From positions 1-64,000 of the forward strand of contig CAYGPD010000002.1 of assembly GCA_964351655.1 (NCBI GenBank): a DNA stretch of 64,000 nt. Direction: 5' to 3'. The notes beneath the pieces are model-generated. The model saw nothing but the letters and a program-made list of their open reading frames with translations, was not told the DNA's origin and searched no databases. This document shows positions 23,005 through 32,256 of this stretch, one piece after another (position 1 is the first letter of the stretch; each line of letters opens with the position of its first letter). A program made the position numbers and the translations under genes. This DNA comes from Hirschia sp964351655. GTDB lineage: Bacteria > Pseudomonadota > Alphaproteobacteria > Caulobacterales > Hyphomonadaceae.

Positions 23005-25263
23005 ATGGGCTGGCAAACATTTGCTGCATTGGTTGTTGTTTTTGCGCCATTGATAGGTGCGATTATAAGCGGAGCGTTAAATTTTTTAACTCCGCTTAAC
23101 GACGAATACACCACATTGAACAAAGACGAGAATGGACATGCGCATGTCCACATATCATCTGATCGAGCACGTATCGATAAATTGGCTATGACAGCCACGA
23201 CTGTTTTAGTGGTTACAGCTGCGTTTTGTGCTACATTATTGTTTTTCAATCAGTTTTTTGTATCTGGTGATGGCGTAGGTGAAACACAGGTCGTATCCAT
23301 AGCTCGATGGTTAGATATTGGCGCATTGCAAGCTGACTGGGCAATTCGTATCGATACTTTGTCCATCGTAATGATGTTTGTTGTTACGAGTGTTTCATCA
23401 CTAGTTCACATTTATTCGTGGGGATACATGTCTCACGATAAGGGACGTGCACGTTTCTTCTCTTATCTGTCTTTGTTTACGTTTATGATGTTGATGCTGA
23501 TTACAGCAGACAATTTCTTGCAGCTGTTTTTTGGTTGGGAAGGGGTCGGATTGGCTTCATACCTTCTGATTGGCTTCTGGTACCACAAACCTTCTGCAAA
23601 TGCCGCCTCTATAAAAGCATTCGTTACTAACCGCGTTGGGGATGTTGGATTTGCGCTTGGTATAATGGCTGTGTTTTTGGTTTTTGGCAGTGTTGAATTC
23701 GCGCCAGTTTTTGAAGCAATTAAAACAAACGCGACGGTCACTCCTTTTGCATTTGGTGAGACAGGGCATGCTCAAGACATTGTTATTTCAGTATTGGGAG
23801 TAACGGCTCCGGCATTAGAAATTATCGGTGTTTTGTTGTTTATAGGTGCGATGGGTAAATCAGCCCAATTAGTGCTTCATGTTTGGTTACCAGACGCGAT
23901 GGAAGGTCCGACACCTGTGTCGGCATTGATCCATGCGGCAACGATGGTGACGGCTGGTGTCGTGTTGGTGGTTTTGTGTTCTCCTATTTATGAATACACC
24001 ACCTATGCTTCAGCCATGATTACCTTTGTTGGAGCTGCGACAGCAATATTTGCTGCCACAGTAGCTCTTACTCAGAATGATATTAAGCGTGTAATCGCGT
24101 ATTCTACGTGTTCACAGCTGGGCTATATGTTCTTTGCCGCTGGTGTTGGTGCTTATGATGCTGCAATGTTCCATTTGTTCACGCATGCTTTCTTTAAAGC
24201 TATGTTGTTCTTGACTGCAGGTGCGGTTATTCACGGGCTAGCTGATGAACAAGATATGCGCAAAATGGGTGGTTTGCGTGCAAAGATGCCAATAGCTTGG
24301 CTGATGATGTTGATTGGCACACTAGCCATTACCGGAGTTGGGATACCAGGAACACATATCGGTTTTGCTGGTTTCTTCTCCAAAGATGCAATCCTTGAAG
24401 AAGCATATTTGTCAGGTGGTTTATATTCTCAGTTTGCTTTTTGGGCTGGTATTGCTGCAGCATTGCTTACGAGCTTTTATTCATGGCGTTTAATGATTAT
24501 GACTTTCCACGGAAAGACACGTGCAAGTAAGCATGATTATGATCATGCTCATGATGCGCCGCTAGTAATGGGAATGCCATTATATATTTTAGCAGGTGGA
24601 GCTGTTCTGGCAGGTGTTGTTTTCTATAGTGCATTTATTGGCGATCTTACAAAAGTAAATTCTAAATTTTGGGGTAGCTCGATATATAAAGCTGAGAGCA
24701 TGGAGCATCACGGTACAGAATTAGTGGATGACCATGCTGAGCCTACAGAGCATGTCGTTGCTGCAAACGCTCACTATGAAGAGGTAAGTAACGACGAACA
24801 CATGGATGTGGGGTCTCATGCGGAAGATAAAGTAGATGCTCATGGTGGCGGACATGGTGTACACCCTCCAACATGGGTGTTGTGGGCACCGTTTGTCTCT
24901 TGGATGAGCGGATTGGTATTAGCTATTATTTTCTATGGGCTTGCCCCAGGTATCCCTCGTAGAATGGGGGAACGGTCAGGTCCTGTGCACGGCTTTTTGT
25001 CCAATAAATGGTATTTTGACGAGCTATACAATTTTGTCTTTGTCAAAGGTGCAAAAGGGCTCGGTGACCTATTCTGGAAAGTTGGGGATAAAAGGTTGAT
25101 TGATGGCCTTGGTCCCAATGGTCTTTCTAATTTAACTAAAGCAGGTGCAAGTGGGCTATCCAAATTGCATACTGGTTATCTCTATCACTACGCATTTATC
25201 ATTCTCATAGCAGCGGTGGTGTTTGGTGCGGTGGCCTTATTTGGCCAATCAGGAGCAAACTGA
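23005..25263 (+). CDS. nuoL: NADH-quinone oxidoreductase subunit L, with His-rich insertion
   Basis: A 752-aa antiporter-like proton-pumping subunit (ND5 homologue) at the distal end of the membrane arm. Core motifs are GWEGVGLASYLLIGFWYHKP, the LPDAMEGPTPVSALIHAATM helix with its key Lys/His region, and HLFTHAFFKAMLFL. It is longer than the E. coli protein (613 aa): a loop about residues 30-55 contains NGHAHVHIS, and residues about 563-625, between late transmembrane helices, are rich in His, Asp and Glu (for example HHGTELVDDHAEPTEH, DAHGGGHGVHPP). The stop overlaps the nuoM start (TGATG). Confidence 0.97.
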   Translation: MGWQTFAALVVVFAPLIGAIISGALNFLTPLNDEYTTLNKDENGHAHVHISSDRARIDKLAMTATTVLVVTAAFCATLLFFNQFFVSGDGVGETQVVSIARWLDIGALQADWAIRIDTLSIVMMFVVTSVSSLVHIYSWGYMSHDKGRARFFSYLSLFTFMMLMLITADNFLQLFFGWEGVGLASYLLIGFWYHKPSANAASIKAFVTNRVGDVGFALGIMAVFLVFGSVEFAPVFEAIKTNATVTPFAFGETGHAQDIVISVLGVTAPALEIIGVLLFIGAMGKSAQLVLHVWLPDAMEGPTPVSALIHAATMVTAGVVLVVLCSPIYEYTTYASAMITFVGAATAIFAATVALTQNDIKRVIAYSTCSQLGYMFFAAGVGAYDAAMFHLFTHAFFKAMLFLTAGAVIHGLADEQDMRKMGGLRAKMPIAWLMMLIGTLAITGVGIPGTHIGFAGFFSKDAILEEAYLSGGLYSQFAFWAGIAAALLTSFYSWRLMIMTFHGKTRASKHDYDHAHDAPLVMGMPLYILAGGAVLAGVVFYSAFIGDLTKVNSKFWGSSIYKAESMEHHGTELVDDHAEPTEHVVAANAHYEEVSNDEHMDVGSHAEDKVDAHGGGHGVHPPTWVLWAPFVSWMSGLVLAIIFYGLAPGIPRRMGERSGPVHGFLSNKWYFDELYNFVFVKGAKGLGDLFWKVGDKRLIDGLGPNGLSNLTKAGASGLSKLHTGYLYHYAFIILIAAVVFGAVALFGQSGAN

Positions 25264-26735
25264 TGGCGTCGTTTCCTATACTTTCAATGATTACGTTTTT
25301 GCCGTTTATCGGTGCGTTGATTATATTGTTGACAAGATCGGTGGTTGGGGAGCAGTCGCGGGAAACCGTAAGGTTAGCTGCTCTCATCATTACATTGGCA
25401 ACGTTTGTTTTGTCTTTGTGGTCATTATCTGAATTTGATCCTTCGGTATCAGGATATCAGTTGGTCGAAGATCACGCATGGTTTGGGCAGATTTCCTATA
25501 AACTTGGTGTAGACGGAATGTCTATGCTGTTGATACTTCTAACAACTTTTCTAATGCCTTTGTGTGTTCTAGCTAGTTGGACGAATATCAAAGTTCGTTT
25601 TGCCGAGTATATGATAGCTTTTCTTATTCTTGAAACTTTGATGCTCGGAGTTTTTTGCTCATTAGATCTTGTATTGTTTTATGTCTTCTTTGAAGCAGGT
25701 CTCATTCCAATGTTCATTATTATTGGGATCTGGGGGGGAGCAAACCGTCTATACGCAGCGTTCAAATTTTTCCTATACACATTATTAGGTTCACTCGCAC
25801 TCTTAGCAGCGTTGATTTATATCTATGTAACCGTTGGAACGACTGATATTCCTACACTTCAGGAGCACCAATTCGAATCTGGTGTTCAGATATGGCTCTG
25901 GTTGGCATTCTTTGCTTCATTTGCAGTAAAGTTACCGATGTGGCCAGTACACACTTGGTTGCCTGATGCTCACGTGGAGGCACCCACAGCAGGTTCGGTT
26001 ATTCTGGCGGCTGTTTTATTGAAGATGGGTGGTTATGGGATGCTGCGGTTTTCCTTACCAATGTTCCCAGAAGCTTCAATGCTTTTCCAACCACTGGTAT
26101 TTGGACTTTCAGTTATAGCTGTGGTTTACGCTTCATTGGTTGCGTTCCGTCAGACTGACATAAAAAAATTGATTGCTTACTCATCGGTTGCTCATATGGG
26201 GCTAGTGACATTGGGGATATTTGCCTTCAATGAAGAGGGTATCCAAGGTGCTATATTTCAGATGTTTTCCCATGGTCTAATTTCCGGTGCATTGTTTCTT
26301 TGTGTTGGTGTAATTTATGATCGTATGCATACGCGTGAGATAGCTGCGTATGGTGGATTGGTTCATAGAATGCCAATATACGCTGCCATTTTCCTATTCT
26401 TCACAATGGCCAATGTTGGACTACCTGGAACATCTGGTTTTATAGGTGAGATAGTTTCGATGATTGGTGGGTTTTTGGCCAACCCATGGGCGGCATCTGG
26501 TGCTGCTTTAGGGATGATCCTCTCAGCGGTCTACATGTTGAAGCTGTTCCGAGAAACTATTTTTGGTGTGATCAAAAGTGAACAAGTACAAGCTATGAAG
26601 GATGTATCTTTCCGTGAAGCATTTATTCTTGTTGTACTGGTTGCTGGCACCTTAATTTTAGGGATCGTTCCATCACTCATTTTCGATATTTCAGAAACTT
26701 CCGCAGTTGAAGTTCTAAGCTTAATGAACCAATAG
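25263..26735 (+). CDS. nuoM: NADH-quinone oxidoreductase subunit M
   Basis: A 490-aa antiporter-like proton-pumping subunit (ND4 homologue) with about 14 helices. Conserved segments include the Glu of FFEAGLIPMFIIIGIWGG, FAVKLPMWPVHTWLPDAHVE with the central Lys, and KKLIAYSSVAHMGLVTLG. It overlaps nuoL by one base (TGATG) and is followed by nuoN after 13 bp. A G7 run lies at 25732-25738. Confidence 0.97.
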   Translation: MASFPILSMITFLPFIGALIILLTRSVVGEQSRETVRLAALIITLATFVLSLWSLSEFDPSVSGYQLVEDHAWFGQISYKLGVDGMSMLLILLTTFLMPLCVLASWTNIKVRFAEYMIAFLILETLMLGVFCSLDLVLFYVFFEAGLIPMFIIIGIWGGANRLYAAFKFFLYTLLGSLALLAALIYIYVTVGTTDIPTLQEHQFESGVQIWLWLAFFASFAVKLPMWPVHTWLPDAHVEAPTAGSVILAAVLLKMGGYGMLRFSLPMFPEASMLFQPLVFGLSVIAVVYASLVAFRQTDIKKLIAYSSVAHMGLVTLGIFAFNEEGIQGAIFQMFSHGLISGALFLCVGVIYDRMHTREIAAYGGLVHRMPIYAAIFLFFTMANVGLPGTSGFIGEIVSMIGGFLANPWAASGAALGMILSAVYMLKLFRETIFGVIKSEQVQAMKDVSFREAFILVVLVAGTLILGIVPSLIFDISETSAVEVLSLMNQ

Positions 26736-26748
26736 ATAGGGGTGTAAC

Positions 26749-28176
26749 ATGGATATTCTAAACGACATTTCCATTGCAGCACCTGAAGTGGTGCTCTTAG
26801 GAGTCGCGTTATTAGGTGTGTTGCTCGGCGCAGCATTTAAGCAATCCTTTAACGGACTTTCTCGCTTAATGGGGGCACTTGCTCTTGCCGGAGCGGCGTT
26901 GTTAACAGCGTCTCAATCGACAATAGATTCAGCGACGGCATTTAATGGACTGTATAAAGTTACTCCATTTTTGGCGATTGCAAAAACAGTATCTTACGGT
27001 GTCGCGGCTATAGCGTTGCTTGTAGCTGGACGCTATTTACACCGTGAGAATATGAATAAATTCGAGTACACTTTGCTCGTATTGTTTGGATCTGCGGGAA
27101 TGGGGTTTATGCTCTCCGCAAATAATTTGATGACATTATATATGGGAATTGAAACACTATCTCTTTCCTCATACGTACTTGCAGCTTTTAATCGTGATAG
27201 TCGCCGGTCTGCGGAGGCGGGACTGAAGTATTTTGTGCTGGGTGCCTTGGCTTCCGGATTACTTTTGTTTGGTTGCTCTCTTGTTTATGGATATACAGGG
27301 CATGCGGGTTTTGAACAAATAGCTGGTGCAGAGCAAAGTATCGGACTTACATTTGGTTTGGTACTGATTTTAATTGCATTAGCGTTTAAAGCATCAGCTG
27401 CACCATTCCATGTTTGGACTCCCGATGTGTATGAAGGTGCTCCGACACCCGTCGTGACGTTCTTTGCGACAGCACCAAAAATGGCGACCGTTGCAGTATT
27501 AGCAAATATTATGTTCACAGTATTTGGTGTCTATGAAGAATCTTGGATGTTGATCATAGCGATTATATCTGCTGCATCAATGCTTGTAGGTTCATTTGGT
27601 GGTCTAGCGCAGAATAGTATTAAAAGACTACTTGCTTACTCTTCTATAGGAAACGTTGGATACTCGTTGATGGCAGTAGCTTCGGGAGAAGTTTATGGTG
27701 CCAGTGCTGTGCTGATATATATGACAGTATATGTTCTATCCACACTTGGGTTATTTGGAATAGTGTTAGCAATGCGTCGAAGGGATGGCCAAGTTGAAGA
27801 TATCTCGGACCTGAATGGGCTTTCTACAACAAGACCTGGCCTAGCAGTTGCTATGACTGTGCTAATATTTTCCGTTGCAGGTATTCCTCCTATGGCTGGA
27901 TTTCTGGGTAAGTGGGTTGTTTTTGAATCTGCTTTGAAAGCTGAGTTGTTTTGGTTGGTGGGAGTTGGGGTCATAGCCTCCGTGGTTTCGCTAGGTTACT
28001 ATCTTCGTATCGTTTGGGCTATGTGGGCGAAGCATGCAGAAGATGAGCCATTGCAATCCACGGACGGGATGGTGACCGTCACTATTTATGGTGCAACCTT
28101 CCTCGCGCTTCCAGTGTTGGTGATTTGGTTCGGGTGGCTTTCAAGTGTTATCGGTACTGCAGCGGCTGCAGGTTGA
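26749..28176 (+). CDS. nuoN: NADH-quinone oxidoreductase subunit N
   Basis: A 475-aa antiporter-like proton-pumping subunit (ND2 homologue), the last canonical gene of the nuo operon. Key segments are LYMGIETLSLSSYVLAAFNR, the Lys helix KASAAPFHVWTPDVYEGAPT, and IKRLLAYSSIGNVGYSLMA. Length matches bacterial NuoN. Its TGA overlaps the ATG of birA (TGATG at 28174-28178), so birA is read on the same message. Confidence 0.97.
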   Translation: MDILNDISIAAPEVVLLGVALLGVLLGAAFKQSFNGLSRLMGALALAGAALLTASQSTIDSATAFNGLYKVTPFLAIAKTVSYGVAAIALLVAGRYLHRENMNKFEYTLLVLFGSAGMGFMLSANNLMTLYMGIETLSLSSYVLAAFNRDSRRSAEAGLKYFVLGALASGLLLFGCSLVYGYTGHAGFEQIAGAEQSIGLTFGLVLILIALAFKASAAPFHVWTPDVYEGAPTPVVTFFATAPKMATVAVLANIMFTVFGVYEESWMLIIAIISAASMLVGSFGGLAQNSIKRLLAYSSIGNVGYSLMAVASGEVYGASAVLIYMTVYVLSTLGLFGIVLAMRRRDGQVEDISDLNGLSTTRPGLAVAMTVLIFSVAGIPPMAGFLGKWVVFESALKAELFWLVGVGVIASVVSLGYYLRIVWAMWAKHAEDEPLQSTDGMVTVTIYGATFLALPVLVIWFGWLSSVIGTAAAAG

Positions 28177-28937
28177 TGTCATCTCTTCTTGAAGCGGCTT
28201 TGGCTCATACTTGGCCAACTCAATGGTATGATGAAATAGATAGCACTAATACCGAAGGTAAGAGGCGAGCCTCTACAGGAGACTTGGGGCCAATTTGGAT
28301 AGCTGCTCGCCGACAAACAGGAGGAAAAGGGCGCCTAGGACGAATCTGGGAGGCACCTAAAGGGAATTTGTCTGCATCGGTCTTAATTCCGTTCGATGTA
28401 CCATTTGTGCTAATCTCAAAGCTAAGCTTTTTAACCGGTTTAGCAGTATTTGATGCTGTTAGGGATCTAGGAATACCGGTGGGGAGCTTAAAGTTAAAAT
28501 GGCCTAATGATTTACGTGTGGATGGACGTAAGCTGTCCGGTATTCTTATAGAGACTGGTAATATATCTAGAGATATAAACTGGGCAATTATCGGAGTTGG
28601 TGTCAATGTTATTGAGGCACCTATTACGGATCAAGCTACCATATGTTTAAAAGATCTTGCGCCAGATATTCATTTTAATGCAGACATGCTTCTAGACTGT
28701 CTGAAGGTAACTTTTTCCAATCGATTGCACTCGATGTTGAAGTATGGATTTGATCCAATCAGAAGAGATTGGTTGATACATGCTGAAGGGGTGAATCAAA
28801 GTATATCGGTAAATGACGGGAAAGAGGAACAAGAAGGAAAGATGAGGGGCATTGATGAAGCGGGCATGTTATTGCTCGAACACACTTCAGGTCATTTAAT
28901 TAAAATCGCGACTGGTGATGTTAATATAGTTAGTTAA
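28176..28937 (+). CDS. birA: Biotin--[acetyl-CoA-carboxylase] ligase, monofunctional
   Basis: A 253-aa ligase that activates biotin with ATP and attaches it to biotin-dependent carboxylases. It has the DSTNTEGKRRA start of the catalytic domain, the biotinyl-AMP loop GRLGRIWEAPKGNL (equivalent to GRGRRGR in E. coli), and KLKWPNDLRVDGRKLSGILIE. There is no N-terminal winged-helix domain, so it is a class I ligase without repressor function. I start it at the ATG overlapping the nuoN stop; an upstream frame from 28125 lies in nuoN. Co-location with nuo is common in alphaproteobacteria. Confidence 0.95.
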   Translation: MSSLLEAALAHTWPTQWYDEIDSTNTEGKRRASTGDLGPIWIAARRQTGGKGRLGRIWEAPKGNLSASVLIPFDVPFVLISKLSFLTGLAVFDAVRDLGIPVGSLKLKWPNDLRVDGRKLSGILIETGNISRDINWAIIGVGVNVIEAPITDQATICLKDLAPDIHFNADMLLDCLKVTFSNRLHSMLKYGFDPIRRDWLIHAEGVNQSISVNDGKEEQEGKMRGIDEAGMLLLEHTSGHLIKIATGDVNIVS

Positions 28938-28976
28938 GATATAAATACAGATAACACTTGAAGGCGTTAAAACGAC

Positions 28977-29765
28977 ATGCTGCTCGCAATAGATACTGGA
29001 AATACGAATACATTGTTTGCTATTCACGACGGTGAAAAGTGGAGAGCACAATGGCGTAGTGCTACAGATTCTACGAAAACTGCGGATGATTATGCCGTTT
29101 GGCTAACCCAGTTGATGTTTATCAATGGCCTAAAGCTTGATGATATAGATGCTTGTATAATTTCCTCAGTTGTACCTCAAGGCTTATTTAACATGAGGAA
29201 CCTGTCTCGGAGATACCTAAACGTTGAGCCTTTGGTGGTTGGTGAAAATGTACGACTTGATGTGAATGTAAAAATTCCTAAGCCTTCTGAAGTTGGTGCT
29301 GATAGGCTAGTAAATGCCATGGGTGCTCTTGAGGTGTATGACGGTCCGATGATCGTTATAGATTCTGGTACAGCGACAACATTTGACATTGTTGGGGCAG
29401 ATGGAGGGTTTGAAGGCGGTATTATTGCGCCGGGTATCAATCTTTCGATGCGGGCTTTGCACGATGCATCAGCTAAACTGCCGCGCGTTGCAATTCAACC
29501 GCCAGTCAGTGGTAAAGTAATCGGTACAGATACCGTCTCAGCAATGCAATCAGGAGTTTTCTGGGGGTATATGGAGCTAATTGACGGGTTGGTTCGACGT
29601 ATTAAGGAAGAATATGGTAGCCCAATGACTACTGTTGCGACAGGTGGTGTTGCTTCGCTATTTGAGGGGGCTACGAAAACGATTGATCATTTCGATCCGG
29701 ACCTAACCATTCGTGGTTTATTGGTTCTTTATCAGCGCAATATAAAACCCGCGTCAACAAAGTAA
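28977..29765 (+). CDS. coaX: Type III pantothenate kinase
   Basis: A 262-aa ASKHA-superfamily kinase making the first committed step of coenzyme A synthesis. The N-terminal phosphate loop is AIDTGNTNTLFAIHDG, the GADRLVNAMGAL segment carries the catalytic Asp, and IDSGTATTFDIV is the adenosine-side motif; GGIIAPGINLSMRAL follows. Type III enzymes are not inhibited by CoA. It starts 39 bp after birA and is followed by rnj after 5 bp. Confidence 0.96.
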   Translation: MLLAIDTGNTNTLFAIHDGEKWRAQWRSATDSTKTADDYAVWLTQLMFINGLKLDDIDACIISSVVPQGLFNMRNLSRRYLNVEPLVVGENVRLDVNVKIPKPSEVGADRLVNAMGALEVYDGPMIVIDSGTATTFDIVGADGGFEGGIIAPGINLSMRALHDASAKLPRVAIQPPVSGKVIGTDTVSAMQSGVFWGYMELIDGLVRRIKEEYGSPMTTVATGGVASLFEGATKTIDHFDPDLTIRGLLVLYQRNIKPASTK

Positions 29766-29770
29766 AAATT

Positions 29771-31435
29771 ATGACAAAAGACGAATTATTGTTTCTGCCG
29801 GTAGGTGGCTGCCGTGAAATCGGCATGAATCTAAACGCCTATGCATATGGACATGGTGCCAATCGGCGTTGGCTGATCGTGGATGTTGGTGTGACTTTTG
29901 GCGGTCCAGACACTCCAGGTGTTGATTTAATTATGCCGGACACTCAATTCTTGGAGACTATACGAGATCAGATAGATGGAATAGTCCTCACTCATGCGCA
30001 CGAAGATCACATTGGCGCATTAGCACACTTATGGCCCCGGTTACGTGCTCCGCTTTTTGCAACTCCGTTTACCGCATACTTAATAAATGAAAAATTGAAG
30101 GAAAAGCAGCTTGATCGTGAAGTTCCTCTCAATATCGTGGAGCTAGGTGATAAGCGAAGCATCGGTCCATTTGATATCGAATATGTTACTTTGACGCATT
30201 CAATTCCTGAACCGAATGGACTCGTAATCCGTACACCTGCAGGGATTGTTTTCCACACTGGGGATTGGAAAATTGACCCTAACCCAATGCTCGGTAAGGG
30301 TTTTGATGAAAAACGCATCAAAGAACTGGGTGATGAAGGGATTTTGGCAATCGTTTGTGACTCAACGAACGTGTTTGAAGAAGGTGAGTCTGGATCTGAG
30401 GAAACGGTTCGTGAAAATCTTATTAAGGTAGTAGGTGCTCAAAAAGGAAAAGTCGCCATAACTACGTTCGCATCAAATGTTGCTCGACTCGAAAGCTGTT
30501 GTATTGCAGCTGTTGAAAATGAACGTTCAGTATGTCTTGTTGGACGCTCTATGTTCCGAATTACAGATGCTGCTAAAGATGTTGGGCTTCTAAAAGATAT
30601 ACATTTTATTGATGCTGAATCTGCTCAACATTTAGCACCTGAGAATGTTTTATATTTGTGTACTGGCTCACAGGGTGAACCGAGGGCCGCGCTTTCCAAA
30701 ATTGCGAGCGGAAGTCATCCCCAAGTTACGCTAGGTGAGGGCGACAGTGTGCTATTTTCATCGCGTGTAATTCCAGGGAATGAACGCGGTATATTCGATC
30801 TCCAAAACGCACTCGCTGAAAACGGCGTAAAGATCATCACTGACCGACAAGAACATATACATGTTTCTGGTCACCCGTGTCGTGATGAATTGAGACGTAT
30901 GTACGCTTGGGCTAAACCACAAATTTCAGTACCAGTACATGGTGAAAGACGTCATATTCTAGAACATGCGCGCTATGCTCTATCAATGCAGGTACCTGAA
31001 GCAATCGCGCCTAATAACGGTGATGTAATTCGTTTATACCCTGGTCCGGTTCAAGTTGTTGATGAGGTACCTACTGGAAGACTGTATTTAGATGGAAATC
31101 GGTTAACGCCCGAGCACGCTGGCGGTATGCAAGAACGGCGTCGCATGTCTTGGTCAGGGCACCTTAGCGTAAGTGTTGCTATAGACGAAAGAGGTCGGGT
31201 AAAAGATGGGCCGTTTGTAAACGCACGCGGCTTTTCTGAAACGGATGGTCGAGTTGCTGATGAGAGTTTGGATCAGCTTGATGAAGCAGCAGAAGAAGCT
31301 ATGGAACGTATTGCAGCTAAAGACATGGGAGATGATGATAAAGTAGAGCGTGCGCTTTTGCGCAGTGTACGTAAATCTGCTGAGGGTCTATTTGGTAAGC
31401 GACCACTTGTAGATATTTCGATATTGCGGGTCTAA
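29771..31435 (+). CDS. rnj: Ribonuclease J
   Basis: A 554-aa metallo-beta-lactamase/beta-CASP nuclease with 5'-3' exo- and endoribonuclease activity in mRNA decay and rRNA maturation. Motif II is LTHAHEDHIGAL, motif III FHTGDWKIDP region, and the beta-CASP segment includes CTGSQGEPRAALSKIA and HVSGHPCRDELRRM; VPVHGERRHI is the late His motif. Alphaproteobacteria commonly have RNase J at this place between coaX and the epimerase gene. The start ATG is 5 bp after coaX. Confidence 0.96.
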   Translation: MTKDELLFLPVGGCREIGMNLNAYAYGHGANRRWLIVDVGVTFGGPDTPGVDLIMPDTQFLETIRDQIDGIVLTHAHEDHIGALAHLWPRLRAPLFATPFTAYLINEKLKEKQLDREVPLNIVELGDKRSIGPFDIEYVTLTHSIPEPNGLVIRTPAGIVFHTGDWKIDPNPMLGKGFDEKRIKELGDEGILAIVCDSTNVFEEGESGSEETVRENLIKVVGAQKGKVAITTFASNVARLESCCIAAVENERSVCLVGRSMFRITDAAKDVGLLKDIHFIDAESAQHLAPENVLYLCTGSQGEPRAALSKIASGSHPQVTLGEGDSVLFSSRVIPGNERGIFDLQNALAENGVKIITDRQEHIHVSGHPCRDELRRMYAWAKPQISVPVHGERRHILEHARYALSMQVPEAIAPNNGDVIRLYPGPVQVVDEVPTGRLYLDGNRLTPEHAGGMQERRRMSWSGHLSVSVAIDERGRVKDGPFVNARGFSETDGRVADESLDQLDEAAEEAMERIAAKDMGDDDKVERALLRSVRKSAEGLFGKRPLVDISILRV

Positions 31436-31462
31436 AAATAAGAGACATTCGGGAGCGAAATT

Positions 31463-31876
31463 ATGAAAATTGGACCTTTGAACCATGTTGGAGTTGCTGT
31501 TCCAAATATAGAGGAGGCGATGGATAACTATCGTAAGCTATATGGTGCGACAGACTTTGTTAAGCCTTTCATAATGGAAGCTCAGGGCGTTCGTGTTGCA
31601 TTTGTAAACCTTCCGAACTCTCAAATTGAATTGATTGAACCTTATGGTGAAACATCTCCGATTCGAAATTTTCTTCAGAAAAATCCTAAAGGTGGTCAGC
31701 ACCATATTTGTTTTGAAGTTAATAGTGTTGCAGAAGCTATAGAAGACGCAATTTCAGAAGGAGCTTCAATTATAGGAGAGCCTCGCATTGGAGCGCACGG
31801 GACTTTGATGGTGTTTATCCACCCCAAGCATTCAAATGGGGTGTTGATAGAGCTTATGGAACCTGCAAAACACTAA
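31463..31876 (+). CDS. mce: Methylmalonyl-CoA epimerase
   Basis: A 137-aa vicinal-oxygen-chelate (glyoxalase-fold) protein that interconverts (S)- and (R)-methylmalonyl-CoA, feeding MutAB. It shows LNHVGVAVPNIEEAMDNY with the first metal His, a central FVNLPNSQIELIEP strand with Glu, GGQHHICFEV with the second His, and VFIHPKHSNGVLIELME with the last Glu. Although 23 kb from mutAB here, it completes the same pathway. A GGGAGCG-type site precedes the ATG. Confidence 0.95.
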   Translation: MKIGPLNHVGVAVPNIEEAMDNYRKLYGATDFVKPFIMEAQGVRVAFVNLPNSQIELIEPYGETSPIRNFLQKNPKGGQHHICFEVNSVAEAIEDAISEGASIIGEPRIGAHGTLMVFIHPKHSNGVLIELMEPAKH

Positions 31877-31893
31877 TTGTAGAGAGACAAGTC

Positions 31894-32169
31894 GTGGGTA
31901 TTGTAGAAATTAGCATTGTTTGGTTCATTTCATCATGGTTAGTGTTTTTTCCATTGATTTCTCGCGGAACAGTAACGCAAGCTGATGAGGGAAGTGTTGT
32001 AAAGGGGTCTGAAGCCTCCGCTCCAGTGGATCATCAACTACCTAAGAAAGCTGTCATGGCTATTGCGGGGGGGGCGTTGTTCACGTTTGTATTTTGGATA
32101 GGTATGATTTCTGGTGCATTCTCTCATTTGATAGAATTTATCGATTATACAGACTCATATAAAGCTTGA
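31894..32169 (+). CDS. DUF1467 family small membrane protein
   Basis: A 91-aa protein beginning at GTG 31894, 18 bp after mce, with AGAGAGA upstream. It has two predicted transmembrane helices (IVWFISSWLVFFPLISRG and VMAIAGGALFTFVFWIGMIS) joined by a polar loop. The motif R-G-x-x-x-Q-A-D-E-G matches DUF1467 proteins, which sit next to the epimerase gene in many alphaproteobacteria. Function unknown. A run of eight G lies at 32067-32074 in the second half; the frame is intact. Confidence 0.85.
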   Translation: MGIVEISIVWFISSWLVFFPLISRGTVTQADEGSVVKGSEASAPVDHQLPKKAVMAIAGGALFTFVFWIGMISGAFSHLIEFIDYTDSYKA

Positions 32170-32256
32170 GAATCTACTTGATCGATTATCTGTTGCGTCA
32201 GGCACATGGTAAGTCTAACACGTGTATAATATTTACCTTAAAGGAGTCGCTTAAGC

